NCBI GenBank assembly: GCA_038246545.1
Contig: JBBRVW010000014.1
Location: forward strand, 28,221-92,220
Source of the DNA: JBBRVW01 sp038246545
GTDB taxonomy: Bacteria; Actinomycetota; Actinomycetes; JACCUZ01
DNA: 64,000 nt
Direction of reading: 5' to 3'
A model generated the notes under the pieces. It was not told the origin of the DNA. It ran no database searches and saw only the letters and a list, made by a program, of their open reading frames with translations. The translations under genes were made by a program, and so were the position numbers. Position 1 is the first letter of the stretch. The number at the start of each line of letters is the position of its first letter. Positions 44,931-52,158 of the stretch are shown one piece after another.

Positions 44931-45419
44931 TCAGCGGTAGTTGACGAACTGGACCGCGAAGTCGAGGTCCAGGTCCTTGAGCAGCGCCTGCACGGACTGC
45001 AGGTCGTCGCGGCTCTTGGAGCTGACGCGCAGCTCCTCGCCCTGGATCTGCGCCTTCACCGACTTCGGGCCCTCGTCACGGATGATCTTCGCGACCTTCT
45101 TGGCGTTCTCGGTCGAGATGCCCTGCTCGATGTCGCAGACCAGGTAGAACTCCTTGCCCGACAGGGTCGGCTCGCCCTTCTTCAGCGACTTCAGCGAGAT
45201 GCCGCGCTTGATCAGCTTGGTCTCGAAGACGTCGAGGATCGCCTTGACGCGCTCCTCGCTGTTCGCCTCCATGCGGATCGACTCGCCGGACCACTTGATG
45301 ACGGCGCCGACGTTCTTGAAGTCGAACCGGGTGGAGATCTCCTTGCCGGTCTGGTTCAGCGCGTTGTCGACCTCCTGGTGGTCGACCTTGCTCACGATGT
45401 CGAAGGAGGAGTCAGCCAT
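44931..45419 (-). CDS. yajQ: YajQ-family nucleotide-binding protein
   Basis: A 162-residue UPF0234/YajQ protein. Seen: MADSSFDIVSKVDHQEVDNA, TRFDFKNVG, SLKKGEPTLSG, KIIRDEGPKSVKAQIQGEELRVSSKSRDDL in parts, and the closing DFAVQFVNYR. The two-domain fold binds cyclic di-GMP or nucleotides in some bacteria; the role here is unknown. The ATG at 45419 follows a GGAGGAG site. Length and ends agree with the family. Confidence 0.93.
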   Translation of the reverse strand: MADSSFDIVSKVDHQEVDNALNQTGKEISTRFDFKNVGAVIKWSGESIRMEANSEERVKAILDVFETKLIKRGISLKSLKKGEPTLSGKEFYLVCDIEQGISTENAKKVAKIIRDEGPKSVKAQIQGEELRVSSKSRDDLQSVQALLKDLDLDFAVQFVNYR

Positions 45420-45545
45420 GGCGGCACGGTATCCGACCCGCTGGGGGCGGCTCACCGCCGCCGGATAGGGTCCCCGGGTTCGTCGGACCGCGGGGGAGTG
45501 ATCGAGTGACCACCATGACCACGTCCCCGCGCCGCCGCGAGGTCC

Positions 45546-45911
45546 GTGGGCGCGCCCGACGTGCGCCGCTCGACCTGGTGGCTCGACGTCGAGCTGCACA
45601 ACACCTGGGAGTCGCTGGAGTACGGCGCGCGGCCGAGGTACCTGCGCAACGACACAGCGGTCCTCGCCGGCATGACCCACGCCCTGCGCACGCGCGGAGT
45701 CACGGTGGTCGGCGTCTACTCGACCGAGCACCAGTGGGCCGTGATCACGGGCGGGGCGAGCCCCGGCGGGGCGCCGGTCTGGTACGCCGGCACCGCCTCG
45801 GCCGCCACCGCGCGCCGTCACTGCCGGCCGGCGTACTCCTTCACCGGTGGCCGGGTCCGCATGACGCAGTTCCGCGCGCGGAACGGCCTTGACGGCGACC
45901 TCCGCTGCTGA
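45546..45911 (+). pseudogene. Truncated secreted glycoside-hydrolase-like (DUF1906-type) gene
   Basis: 121 residues match only the C-terminal part of a DUF1906/GH25-like domain: STWWLDVELHNTW, then GVTVVGVYSTEHQWAVITGG, PVWYAGTASAA and a final SFTGG..MTQF..NGLDGDLRC. The Cys pair (RHC and LRC) expected in the extracellular domain is kept. The signal peptide and N-terminal half are missing. A short frame starting MTTMTTSPRRREV upstream (45506) is in another phase. I read this as a decayed gene. It could still be translated from GTG 45546, but has no clear ribosome site. Confidence 0.6.
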
Positions 45912-45932
45912 CGCCCTCGCCGTCCTTCGCCG

Positions 45933-46274
45933 CTAGGTCTGCGGCCCCAACGCCACGTCGGGGTCGACAGCGACACTGCCGCTCTTCAGCTCGACGAACA
46001 CCACGTGCGTGGACGTGTCGCCGATGTTCTCCCCGGAATGTCGCTGGGCCGGCATCCAGGCGGTCGTCCCCTCGACGACCTCCACCTCGCGGGACTGGTC
46101 GCCGTGGACCAGCAGTCGCCGGAAGGTCGACAGCGTGATCATCACGCTGTCGGGGTGCTCGTGCGGGCTGGTCCGGCCGCCGGGGTGGTCCAGGTAGTCC
46201 AGCACGCGCACCTGGTCGTTCTCGAAGACAACCCGGTACTTGTCCGGGTCGGTGACGGTCGGATCGAGGCTCAT
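45933..46274 (-). CDS. Cupin-domain protein
   Basis: A 113-residue single-domain cupin. Motif one appears as GGRTSPHEHPDSVMITLS (His-x-His and Glu-like ligands near residue 38) and motif two around RHSGENIGDTSTHVVFVELK. Such proteins resemble small cytoplasmic sensors of unknown substrate. It starts at ATG 46274. It lies between the truncated GH-like gene (convergent, 21-bp gap) and a response regulator with no coupling. Enzyme activity cannot be assigned. Confidence 0.8.
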   Translation of the reverse strand: MSLDPTVTDPDKYRVVFENDQVRVLDYLDHPGGRTSPHEHPDSVMITLSTFRRLLVHGDQSREVEVVEGTTAWMPAQRHSGENIGDTSTHVVFVELKSGSVAVDPDVALGPQT

Positions 46275-46369
46275 GATCGGCAGTGTGCCGTCCCTGTCAA
46301 TGCGCCGTTCCGCGCACTCGACCAGTACCGCTGCCCGGCCCCGTCGAGACCGGGTCGACCGGTCGGTGG

Positions 46370-47092
46370 TCAGACCAGGCGGCGGGCCGAGGCCCAGCGG
46401 GTGAGCTCGTGCCGGTTCGACAGCTGCAGCTTGCGCAGGACGGCGGAGACGTGGGTCTCGACGGTCTTCACCGAGATGAACAACGCCTTGCCCACCTCCT
46501 TGTAGGTGTAGCCGCGGGCGATCAGCCGCAGCACCTCGCGCTCGCGCTGCGAGAGCCGGTCGAGGTCCTCGTCGATGGTCGCCACGTCGGTGGTCGCGGC
46601 GAAGGCGTCCAGCACGAAGCCGGCCAGCCGCGGGGAGAACACCGCGTCGCCGTCGGCGACCCGCCGCACGGCCGCGGCCAGCTCCGGCCCGGTGATGGAC
46701 TTCGTCACGTAGCCCCGCGCCCCGCCCCGGATCACCGCGATGACGTCCTCGGGTGCGTCGCTCACCGAGAGCGCGAGGAACTTCACCTCCGGCAGGTGGC
46801 CCACCAGCTCCTGCAGCACGGCGCGCCCGCCGCCGCCGGGAAGGTGTACGTCGAGCAGGACGACGTCGGGGCGGGTCGCCGTGATGACGGTGACCGCCTG
46901 CTGCGCATCCTCGGCCTCGCCGACCACCTCGACGGCGTCGCCGAGCTCGGCGCGCACCCCGGACCGGAACATCCGGTGGTCATCGACGAGCACCACACGC
47001 ACCCGGAGAGGCGGCGTGCCGGCGGCCCCGGGAGCCGGCCCGCTCCCGCCGGCGCCGGCCTCGGGGGGCGTCTCGCCCGACTGGTCGCTCAC
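46370..47092 (-). CDS. NarL/LuxR-type response regulator
   Basis: A 240-residue two-component regulator. After a 27-residue Gly/Pro-rich head, the receiver domain has VRVVLVDDHRMFRSGV, the phospho-acceptor Asp in VVLLDVHLPGG near residue 82 and the Lys in YVTKSIT. The LuxR helix-turn-helix covers the last 65 residues (LSQREREVLRLIARGYTYK, then SVKTVETHVSAVLRKLQ). GTG start at 47090-47092 overlaps the sensor-kinase stop by 4 bp, so both are one transcription unit. Targets may include the divergent pspC-like gene. Confidence 0.92.
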   Translation of the reverse strand: MSDQSGETPPEAGAGGSGPAPGAAGTPPLRVRVVLVDDHRMFRSGVRAELGDAVEVVGEAEDAQQAVTVITATRPDVVLLDVHLPGGGGRAVLQELVGHLPEVKFLALSVSDAPEDVIAVIRGGARGYVTKSITGPELAAAVRRVADGDAVFSPRLAGFVLDAFAATTDVATIDEDLDRLSQREREVLRLIARGYTYKEVGKALFISVKTVETHVSAVLRKLQLSNRHELTRWASARRLV

Positions 47093-48315
47093 GTCGCACT
47101 CCTCTGCCGGGGCATCTCGAGCTGGATCTCGGTGCCGTCCCCGGGTGTCGACCGTACGGCCGCGGTCCCGCCGTTGCGGTCCATCCGGCCACGGACCGAC
47201 TGGCGCAGGCCGAGCCGGTCCTCGGGGACGTCGTCGACGTCGAACCCCGGACCGCGGTCCCGGACGAAGACCGTGACCTGCTCCGGCTCGACCTCCGCGT
47301 AGAGGGTGACCGCCGCACCGCCGGCGTACTTCGCGGCGTTGACCATCGCCTCTCGGGCGGCGTCGCGCAGGGCGGCCAGCCGCTCGTCGATCGGGCAGTC
47401 GCCCACCACGACGACCTCGATCGCGATCCCGTGCGCGTCCTCGACCTCTGCCGCGGCCGCCTCGAGGGCGGCAGCCAGGTCCTGGCTGGAGTCGGTGGTC
47501 GGCCGGTAGAGCCAGCCGCGCAGCTCGCGCTCCTGCGCGCGCGCCAGCCGGGCCACCTCGCGCGGGTCGTCGACATAGCGTTGGATCAGGGTGAGGGTGT
47601 GCAGGACCGAGTCGTGCACGTGCGCGGCCACCTCGGCCCGCTCCTGCTCGCGGATCCGCGCGTTGCGCTCCGCGGCGAGGTCGCGGGCCATGCGCACCCA
47701 CCACGGGCTGCTCACCAGGGCCAGGCCGACGGCCACCACGAGCGCCGCCACCAGGCCGCCGCCGGTGCCGTTCAGGTCGGCCGGCCCGACCAGGATCGCG
47801 CCCGCGCCCACGAGGACCAGGGCGACGCCGAGGCCGGCGCGGGCCGCCCCGGTGAGTCGGTGGGTGCCGGTACGGGTGCGCCACCGCTCGCGCTGGTCGT
47901 CGTCCGCCTGGCGCCACAGCATGCTGACGCCCAGGCCGACCGCGACCAGCGGGACGGCCAGCCCCGCCCCGATCCCCAGGCCGACGGCGTGCAGCAGCAG
48001 CAGGCCGCCGACGGTGAGCGACCCGAGCGCGAGCAGCATCGTGAGGTCGCGCTCGCGGTCCAGCGGCACTGCGCGCTCGAACGGGTTCTGCGGGGCGAAC
48101 ACCCAGAGCAGGCCGTACGTCAGGATGCCCGCGCCGCCGGCCGCGGCCAGGACCACGAACGCGAGCCGGACGTACAGCACCTCGACGCCCAGGTGGTCGG
48201 CCAAGCCGCGCGCGACGCCGGCGAGGACCCGGCCGTCGGTGCTGCGGTACAGCCTGGCCGGCGCCTGCTCCGCCTGCTGGCCCGGGGCCTGGGCGGCGGG
48301 TGTCGGGGTTCTCAC
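47089..48315 (-). CDS. PspC-domain sensor histidine kinase
   Basis: A 408-residue HisKA_3 kinase. The N-terminus is a PspC domain (about 20-85: RLYRSTDGRVLAGVARGLADH, YVRLAFVVLAAAGGAGILTYG). Several helices follow up to about residue 200. The dimerisation helix contains the phospho-His in AAHVHDSVLHTLTLIQRYV near 230. The ATPase domain has NAAKYAGGAAV, DRGPGFD and GTEIQLEMP. PspC sensing suggests response to cell-envelope stress. It faces a second PspC-domain protein on the other strand across a 142-bp spacer. Confidence 0.9.
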   Translation of the reverse strand: MRTPTPAAQAPGQQAEQAPARLYRSTDGRVLAGVARGLADHLGVEVLYVRLAFVVLAAAGGAGILTYGLLWVFAPQNPFERAVPLDRERDLTMLLALGSLTVGGLLLLHAVGLGIGAGLAVPLVAVGLGVSMLWRQADDDQRERWRTRTGTHRLTGAARAGLGVALVLVGAGAILVGPADLNGTGGGLVAALVVAVGLALVSSPWWVRMARDLAAERNARIREQERAEVAAHVHDSVLHTLTLIQRYVDDPREVARLARAQERELRGWLYRPTTDSSQDLAAALEAAAAEVEDAHGIAIEVVVVGDCPIDERLAALRDAAREAMVNAAKYAGGAAVTLYAEVEPEQVTVFVRDRGPGFDVDDVPEDRLGLRQSVRGRMDRNGGTAAVRSTPGDGTEIQLEMPRQRSAT

Positions 48316-48457
48316 CCCTCGATCTTCCTCTCCCTGGGGCCCCCGGGCATCAGGGCGCTGCCGGACCCCGGACCATGACCGGGGTCAGGGTGCGACCAGG
48401 GTGGTCCCAGGGGCGATGCCGGATGGCGGCGGCTGCGCCCACGGCCACGATGAGGCC

Positions 48458-49765
48458 ATGCCCACAGACACGCCCACCACAGCTCCGCGCCAGGAGCGGC
48501 GCGGCTACCCGCCGCTGACCGAGCTCCGCCGCAGCCGCACCGACCGCCACATCGGCGGTGTGTCCGGCGGGCTCGGCCGGTACGCCGGCATCGACCCGCT
48601 GATCTTTCGGATCCTGTTCGTCGTCCTCGCCATCTTCGGCGGCTCCGGCATCCTCTTCTACGCGCTCGGCTGGCTGCTCGTTCCCGAGGAGGGGGAGTCC
48701 GAGTCCGAGGGCCGCCGGCTGCTGGACGGCAGATCGACCCGCTCCAAGGGCACCATCGTGGCCCTGGCCGTGGTGGTCGTCGCCGGGGTGATCGCCACCG
48801 GCGCGACCATCGACAGCGGGCCCGGCATCGGCGGTGTCGCGCTGCTCGTCGTCATCGTGGCCGCGGTCCTGCTGCGCGACCGCCTGCGGAGCCCGGCCCA
48901 TGCCGACCCGGTCGGCGGCCCCGTCCAGGGTGCCGTCCAGGGCCTCGGCCCGGTCCACGGCCCGGTGCCGCCGCCGGTCGAGCCCGGCGCCTACGGCCAG
49001 ACGCCGGGCACGGCCTACTCCGTCGCTGCCCCGCCGGCCGCGGCCGCGCAGACCGCGACGTTCGCGCCGCAGACCGCGGGCGTCACGCCACCGCCTGGCG
49101 TCCCCGCGTACCCGGTCTGGGCGCCCGCGCCGCCGCCGCCACCGAAGGAACGCTCGATCCTCGGGCGGGTCACGCTGAGCGTCGCGCTGATCGTCGTCGG
49201 GCTACTGGTCGGCTGGAACGCGGCCACCGACTCCGACGTGCCCGGCCGGATCGTGTTCGCCGCGGCGCTCGCCGTCGTCGGCCTGGGGCTGCTCGTCGGC
49301 GCGTTTGCCGGCCGGGCCCGCGGGCTGGTGGTGTGGGGTGTGCTCCTCACCGCCCTCGCCTCGGTCGCGGCCGTCGTGCCTGACGTACCCGTGCACGGCG
49401 GGGTGGGTGACCGCACCTGGCGCCCGACCAGCCTGGACCAGCTGCGGTCGGAGTACCGGCTCGGCATCGGTGACGCGGAGCTGGACCTGTCGCAGCTCGA
49501 CCTGAGCACGGCCGGCCGCCGGCGGGTCGACGTCCGGCAGGGGGTCGGCGACCTGACCGTCGTCGTCCCGGACGACGTCGTCGTCCGCATCGACGCCGAC
49601 GTCCGGGCCGGCGACCTCCGGCTCCCCGACCTCCCGTCGATCGACGGGACGGACCTCAGGGAACGCGTGGTGGTCCCGGAGGGCTCGGCACCGGGCAGCG
49701 CCGTCCTCGTCGTGGACGCCGAGCTCGGCCTGGGCAGCCTGGAGGTGCGCCGTGCGACGCCATGA
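48458..49765 (+). CDS. PspC / LiaF-like membrane protein
   Basis: A 435-residue protein. Residues about 20-90 form a PspC domain (TELRRSRTDRHIGGVSGGLG, FRILFVVLAIFGGSGILFYA). Next come two helices, a Pro/Ala-rich linker (about 150-235), another three helices, and a C-terminal beta-helix-like domain (DAELDLSQLDLS, VRQGVGDLTVVVPDDVVVR, DADVRAGDLRLP) as in LiaF/DUF4097 proteins. It likely acts in envelope-stress sensing together with the divergent PspC kinase. ATG 48458 is chosen because the preceding bases carry stop or non-coding phase. It overlaps the next gene by 14 bp. Confidence 0.85.
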   Translation: MPTDTPTTAPRQERRGYPPLTELRRSRTDRHIGGVSGGLGRYAGIDPLIFRILFVVLAIFGGSGILFYALGWLLVPEEGESESEGRRLLDGRSTRSKGTIVALAVVVVAGVIATGATIDSGPGIGGVALLVVIVAAVLLRDRLRSPAHADPVGGPVQGAVQGLGPVHGPVPPPVEPGAYGQTPGTAYSVAAPPAAAAQTATFAPQTAGVTPPPGVPAYPVWAPAPPPPPKERSILGRVTLSVALIVVGLLVGWNAATDSDVPGRIVFAAALAVVGLGLLVGAFAGRARGLVVWGVLLTALASVAAVVPDVPVHGGVGDRTWRPTSLDQLRSEYRLGIGDAELDLSQLDLSTAGRRRVDVRQGVGDLTVVVPDDVVVRIDADVRAGDLRLPDLPSIDGTDLRERVVVPEGSAPGSAVLVVDAELGLGSLEVRRATP

Positions 49766-50102
49766 GCTGGACGTGTTCTCGCTGATCACGGGGCTGGTCT
49801 TCGTGGCCGTGGCGACCGGGAACCTGCTCGACGAGACCTCCGACGTCACCTTCGACGGTCGGTGGGTCGTCCCGCTGGTGATGGTCGCGATCGGGGTCGC
49901 CAGCCTGGCCGGACTGGCTCGCGGCCGGGGGCGTGAGCCACGCCCGGCCGAGGCGTCGGGCTCGGTCGGGTCGACGACGGCCGGGGCGACGAGTCCCGGC
50001 ACCGAGGCGGCTGATGTCGGCGATGTGGGCGACGTCAGCGACGTCAGCGACCTCAGCGACGACACTGTGGTGCTGAGCCGCGACGAGCCGGAGTCGCGCT
50101 GA
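49752..50102 (+). CDS. Small membrane protein with acidic repeat tail
   Basis: A 116-residue protein of unknown function. Two helices in the first 55 residues (FSLITGLVFVAVATGNLL and VVPLVMVAIGVASLAGLA) are followed by a Ser/Gly-rich linker and an acidic tail with units DVG DVG DVS DVS DLS, encoded by five 9-bp repeats at 50013-50057. GTG start overlaps the PspC-like gene by 14 bp, so they form an operon. It could be an accessory of the PspC system, which is inferred from position only. Confidence 0.72.
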   Translation: MRRHELDVFSLITGLVFVAVATGNLLDETSDVTFDGRWVVPLVMVAIGVASLAGLARGRGREPRPAEASGSVGSTTAGATSPGTEAADVGDVGDVSDVSDLSDDTVVLSRDEPESR

Positions 50103-50165
50103 CCCTCTGGTCGGTCCCGGCAGGCCGGCTCCGCTATCCTCGTCCGGTCCCCGCGCGGGACACCC

Positions 50166-50247
50166 GGCAGGTTGCCCGAGCGGCCAATGGGAGCGGACTG
50201 TAAATCCGTCGGCGATGCCTTCGAAGGTTCGAATCCTTCACCTGCCA
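50166..50247 (+). tRNA. tRNA-Tyr (GTA)
   Basis: Acceptor arms GGCAGGT (50166-50172) and ACCTGCC (50240-50246) pair fully; discriminator A. The anticodon loop CTGTAAA gives GTA. The T-arm GGTTCGAATCC is present and the long variable arm fits the class II Tyr tRNA. The 3' CCA is not encoded. Confidence 0.95.
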
Positions 50248-50254
50248 CCCACCG

Positions 50255-50290
50255 GACGACCCCCGACCGAGCACTCGGCCGGGGGTCGTC
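50255..50290 (+). terminator. Hairpin terminator after tRNA-Tyr
   Basis: A 17-bp stem (GACGACCCCCGACCGAG against CTCGGCCGGGGGTCGTC) with one A-C mismatch and a tiny loop. It starts 8 bp after the tRNA. There is no T-run, which is common in high-GC genomes. Confidence 0.65.
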
Positions 50291-50320
50291 GGCGTCGTGG
50301 CGGCGGACGTCTGCCATGAT

Positions 50321-50351
50321 TTGGCGCTGCACCCGTGGAGCCCGGTATCCT
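50321..50351 (+). promoter_or_regulatory. Promoter of tRNA-Thr
   Basis: TTGGCG at 50321-50326 and TATCCT at 50346-50351, 19 bases apart. The tRNA-Thr 5' end follows 12 bases after the -10 box, so the primary transcript would have a very short leader. Confidence 0.5.
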
Positions 50352-50363
50352 TCTCGGGCTCGC

Positions 50364-50436
50364 GCCCCCTTAGCTCAGTCGGCAGAGCGTCTCCATGGTA
50401 AGGAGAAGGTCTACGGTTCGATTCCGTAAGGGGGCT
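50364..50436 (+). tRNA. tRNA-Thr (GGT)
   Basis: Acceptor arms GCCCCCT (50364-50370) and AGGGGGC (50429-50435) pair fully; discriminator T. The anticodon loop ATGGTAA on stem TCTCC/GGAGA gives GGT. D-arm TAGCTCAGTCGGCAGAGC and T-loop GGTTCGATTCC are standard. Confidence 0.95.
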
Positions 50437-50485
50437 CTGGACGGCCTTTCTCCCTGCGCTCGTGCGGGGCAGGGGTGGCCGACCC

Positions 50486-50559
50486 GGCGGAGTAGCTCAG
50501 CCTGGTAGAGCAAGCGGCTCATAATCGCTGTGTCGCCGGTTCAAGTCCGGCCTCCGCTA
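50486..50559 (+). tRNA. tRNA-Met (CAT), elongator type
   Basis: Acceptor GGCGGAG (50486-50492) pairs with CTCCGCT (one G-T pair); discriminator A. The loop CTCATAA gives CAT on the stem AGCGG/TCGCT. The paired first base and the absence of three G-C pairs flanking the loop indicate an elongator rather than an initiator tRNA. Confidence 0.93.
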
Positions 50560-50660
50560 CCCGTAGGACCGTTCCACCAGCACGACAGCACGCGTCCGCG
50601 CGTGCGAGCCGGTACGGCACCAGCCGTGGCCGGCCCGGCACAAGGCGAGGAGCGCCACCC

Positions 50661-50828
50661 GTGGCCAAGCAGACCGACATCCGACCGAAGATCACGCTGG
50701 CGTGCGTCGAGTGCAAGGAGCGCAACTACATCACCCGCAAGAACCGCCGGAACGACCCCGACCGGCTCGAGCTGAAGAAGTTCTGCCCGCGCGACCGCAA
50801 GCACACCGTGCACCGCGAGACTCGCTAG
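50661..50828 (+). CDS. rpmG: 50S ribosomal protein L33
   Basis: A 55-residue L33 of the large ribosomal subunit. It reads AKQTDIRPKITLACVECKERN at the start, then TRKNRRNDPDRLELKKFC and ends HTVHRETR. The zinc ribbon expects two Cys-x2-Cys pairs. The first is complete (CVEC) but the second reads CPRDRKH, with Asp in place of the fourth Cys; the close His may substitute. GTG start with GAGGAG 9 bp upstream. It follows the tRNA-Met gene as in other Actinobacteria. Confidence 0.95.
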   Translation: MAKQTDIRPKITLACVECKERNYITRKNRRNDPDRLELKKFCPRDRKHTVHRETR

Positions 50829-50873
50829 CCACACCCGGCGGTTCCGGCCACCACCTCTCGAGAACGAGCGCAC

Positions 50874-51260
50874 ATGCTGAATGACGGACCGGTCCCTCCC
50901 TTCGTCCACGGCGTCGTCGAGTACGTCGCCGGGGTGCTGCTGATCGTCGCTCCCTTCCTGTTCGCGTTCGACTCGACGGACGCCACGGCCGCCTCGGTCG
51001 TGGTCGGACTGGTGGTCCTGGCCTTCACGGCGACCTCGGACCTCCCGACCGGGCTGGTCCGGACGATCAGCACCGGCGTGCACGTGACCGTCGACGTCGT
51101 CACCGCGGTGCTTCTCGTCGCCCTGCCGTTCGTGCTCGCGTTCACCGACGAGCGGGCGCCGACCGCGTTGTTCATCGCGCTCGGCGTGGTGCACCTGCTG
51201 ATGACCATCGCCACCAGGTTCCCGCCGCGCAGGCGGGTCGACGCCGAGCCCGCCGGCTGA
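50874..51260 (+). CDS. Small four-helix membrane protein (SPW-repeat-like)
   Basis: A 128-residue integral membrane protein of two similar helical hairpins: HGVVEYVAGVLLIVAPFLFAF with FDSTDATAASVVVGLVVLAF, and VDVVTAVLLVALPFVLAFTDE with ALFIALGVVHLLMTIATRF. The internal duplication and the 'A/V-PF-FAF' pattern resemble SPW-repeat proteins. Its function is unknown. It starts 45 bp after rpmG and ends 30 bp before the MaoC gene, so it may belong to the same transcript. Confidence 0.75.
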   Translation: MLNDGPVPPFVHGVVEYVAGVLLIVAPFLFAFDSTDATAASVVVGLVVLAFTATSDLPTGLVRTISTGVHVTVDVVTAVLLVALPFVLAFTDERAPTALFIALGVVHLLMTIATRFPPRRRVDAEPAG

Positions 51261-51290
51261 CCGGGTCCTGGCTCGGCTAGCGTCTGCGCC

Positions 51291-51737
51291 ATGCCGATCG
51301 ACCCGTCCTATGCCGGGCGCAGCTACCCGCCTACCGAGCCCTACGAGGTCGGGGTCGAGAAGATCCGCGAGTTCGCGGACGCCCTCGGCGACCCCAACCC
51401 CGCCTACCGCGACCGCGGGGCGGCCCGGGAGCTCGGGCACCCCGACGTCATCGCGCCGCCGACCTTCCCGTTCCTCCTGACCTTCAAGGCCTCGCGGAAG
51501 CTCATCAAGGACCCCGACCTCGGCATCGACTACAGCCGGGTCGTCCACGGCGAGCAGCGGTTCGCGCACACCCGTCCCGTCCGGGCCGGCGACGCGCTGA
51601 CCGTCACGGTCACGCTCGAGTCGGTGAAGTCGGCCGGCGGCCACGACATGGTCACCTCGCGCAGCGACGTCGAGACCGTCGAGGGCGAGCACGTCGCGAC
51701 GGCCTGGTCGACCCTCGTCGTGCGGGGTGGCGAGTGA
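51291..51737 (+). CDS. MaoC-like N-terminal dehydratase subunit (HadA-type)
   Basis: A 148-residue hotdog-fold protein. It begins with PIDPSYAGRSYPPTEPYEVG and has IREFADALGDPNPAYRD, PPTFPFLLTFKASRKL, VVHGEQRFAHTRPVRAGDAL and VTSRSDVETVEGE. These match the FAS1/MaoC N-terminal family that includes mycobacterial HadA, which pairs with HadB as a 3-hydroxyacyl-ACP dehydratase. In M. tuberculosis the same order rpmG-hadA-hadB is found. This member lacks the His-Asp catalytic loop, which is supplied by the partner. The next gene starts within its stop. Confidence 0.88.
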   Translation: MPIDPSYAGRSYPPTEPYEVGVEKIREFADALGDPNPAYRDRGAARELGHPDVIAPPTFPFLLTFKASRKLIKDPDLGIDYSRVVHGEQRFAHTRPVRAGDALTVTVTLESVKSAGGHDMVTSRSDVETVEGEHVATAWSTLVVRGGE

Positions 51738-52156
51738 TGGCGGTCCCCAGCGACGTCGAGGTCGGCACCGAGCTGCCGCCGCAGGTCTTCACCATCACCC
51801 GGGCCGACCTGGTCCGTTACGCCGGCGCGTCCGGCGACTTCAACGTCATCCATTGGAACCAGAGGGTCGCCACGGCGGTGGGGCTGCCCGACGTGATCGC
51901 CCACGGGATGTACACGATGGCCCTGGCCGCCCGCGTCGTCACCGACTGGGCCGGCGACCCGGCCCGCGTCGTCGAGTACGGCGTGCGCTTCACGCGTCCG
52001 GTGCCGGTCCCCGACGACGACGCGGGGGCGACCCTCGAGGTGACCGGGGCCGTCGCGGCGCTGCTCGACGACGGCCGGGTCCGGGTCGACCTCGTCGCGA
52101 CCCACGCGGGAGCCAAGGTGCTCGGCCGGGCCCGGGCCGTCGTCGCCCTCGCCTGA
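51737..52156 (+). CDS. MaoC-like dehydratase catalytic subunit (HadB-type)
   Basis: A 139-residue hydratase/dehydratase of the MaoC family. The catalytic motif appears as YAGASGDFNVIHWNQRVATAVG (Asp and His), followed by DVIAHGMYTMALAARVV. With the preceding subunit it should form the dehydratase heterodimer of fatty-acid elongation. ATG 51737 overlaps the previous stop by 1 bp; a GTG at 51734 is an alternative. The murB start lies 3 bp beyond its stop, so the three are cotranscribed. Confidence 0.9.
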   Translation: MAVPSDVEVGTELPPQVFTITRADLVRYAGASGDFNVIHWNQRVATAVGLPDVIAHGMYTMALAARVVTDWAGDPARVVEYGVRFTRPVPVPDDDAGATLEVTGAVAALLDDGRVRVDLVATHAGAKVLGRARAVVALA

Positions 52157-52158
52157 CG

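Noticed and set aside
45741..45760. A GTGATCACGGGC match to half of the 33233 palindrome
   Set aside because: It lies inside coding-like sequence (VITGG) and has no partner arm, so chance or codon constraint explains it.
50437..50480. Terminator after tRNA-Thr
   Set aside because: CCCTGC/GCAGGG is only a 6-bp stem with a large loop and no T-run; too weak to annotate.
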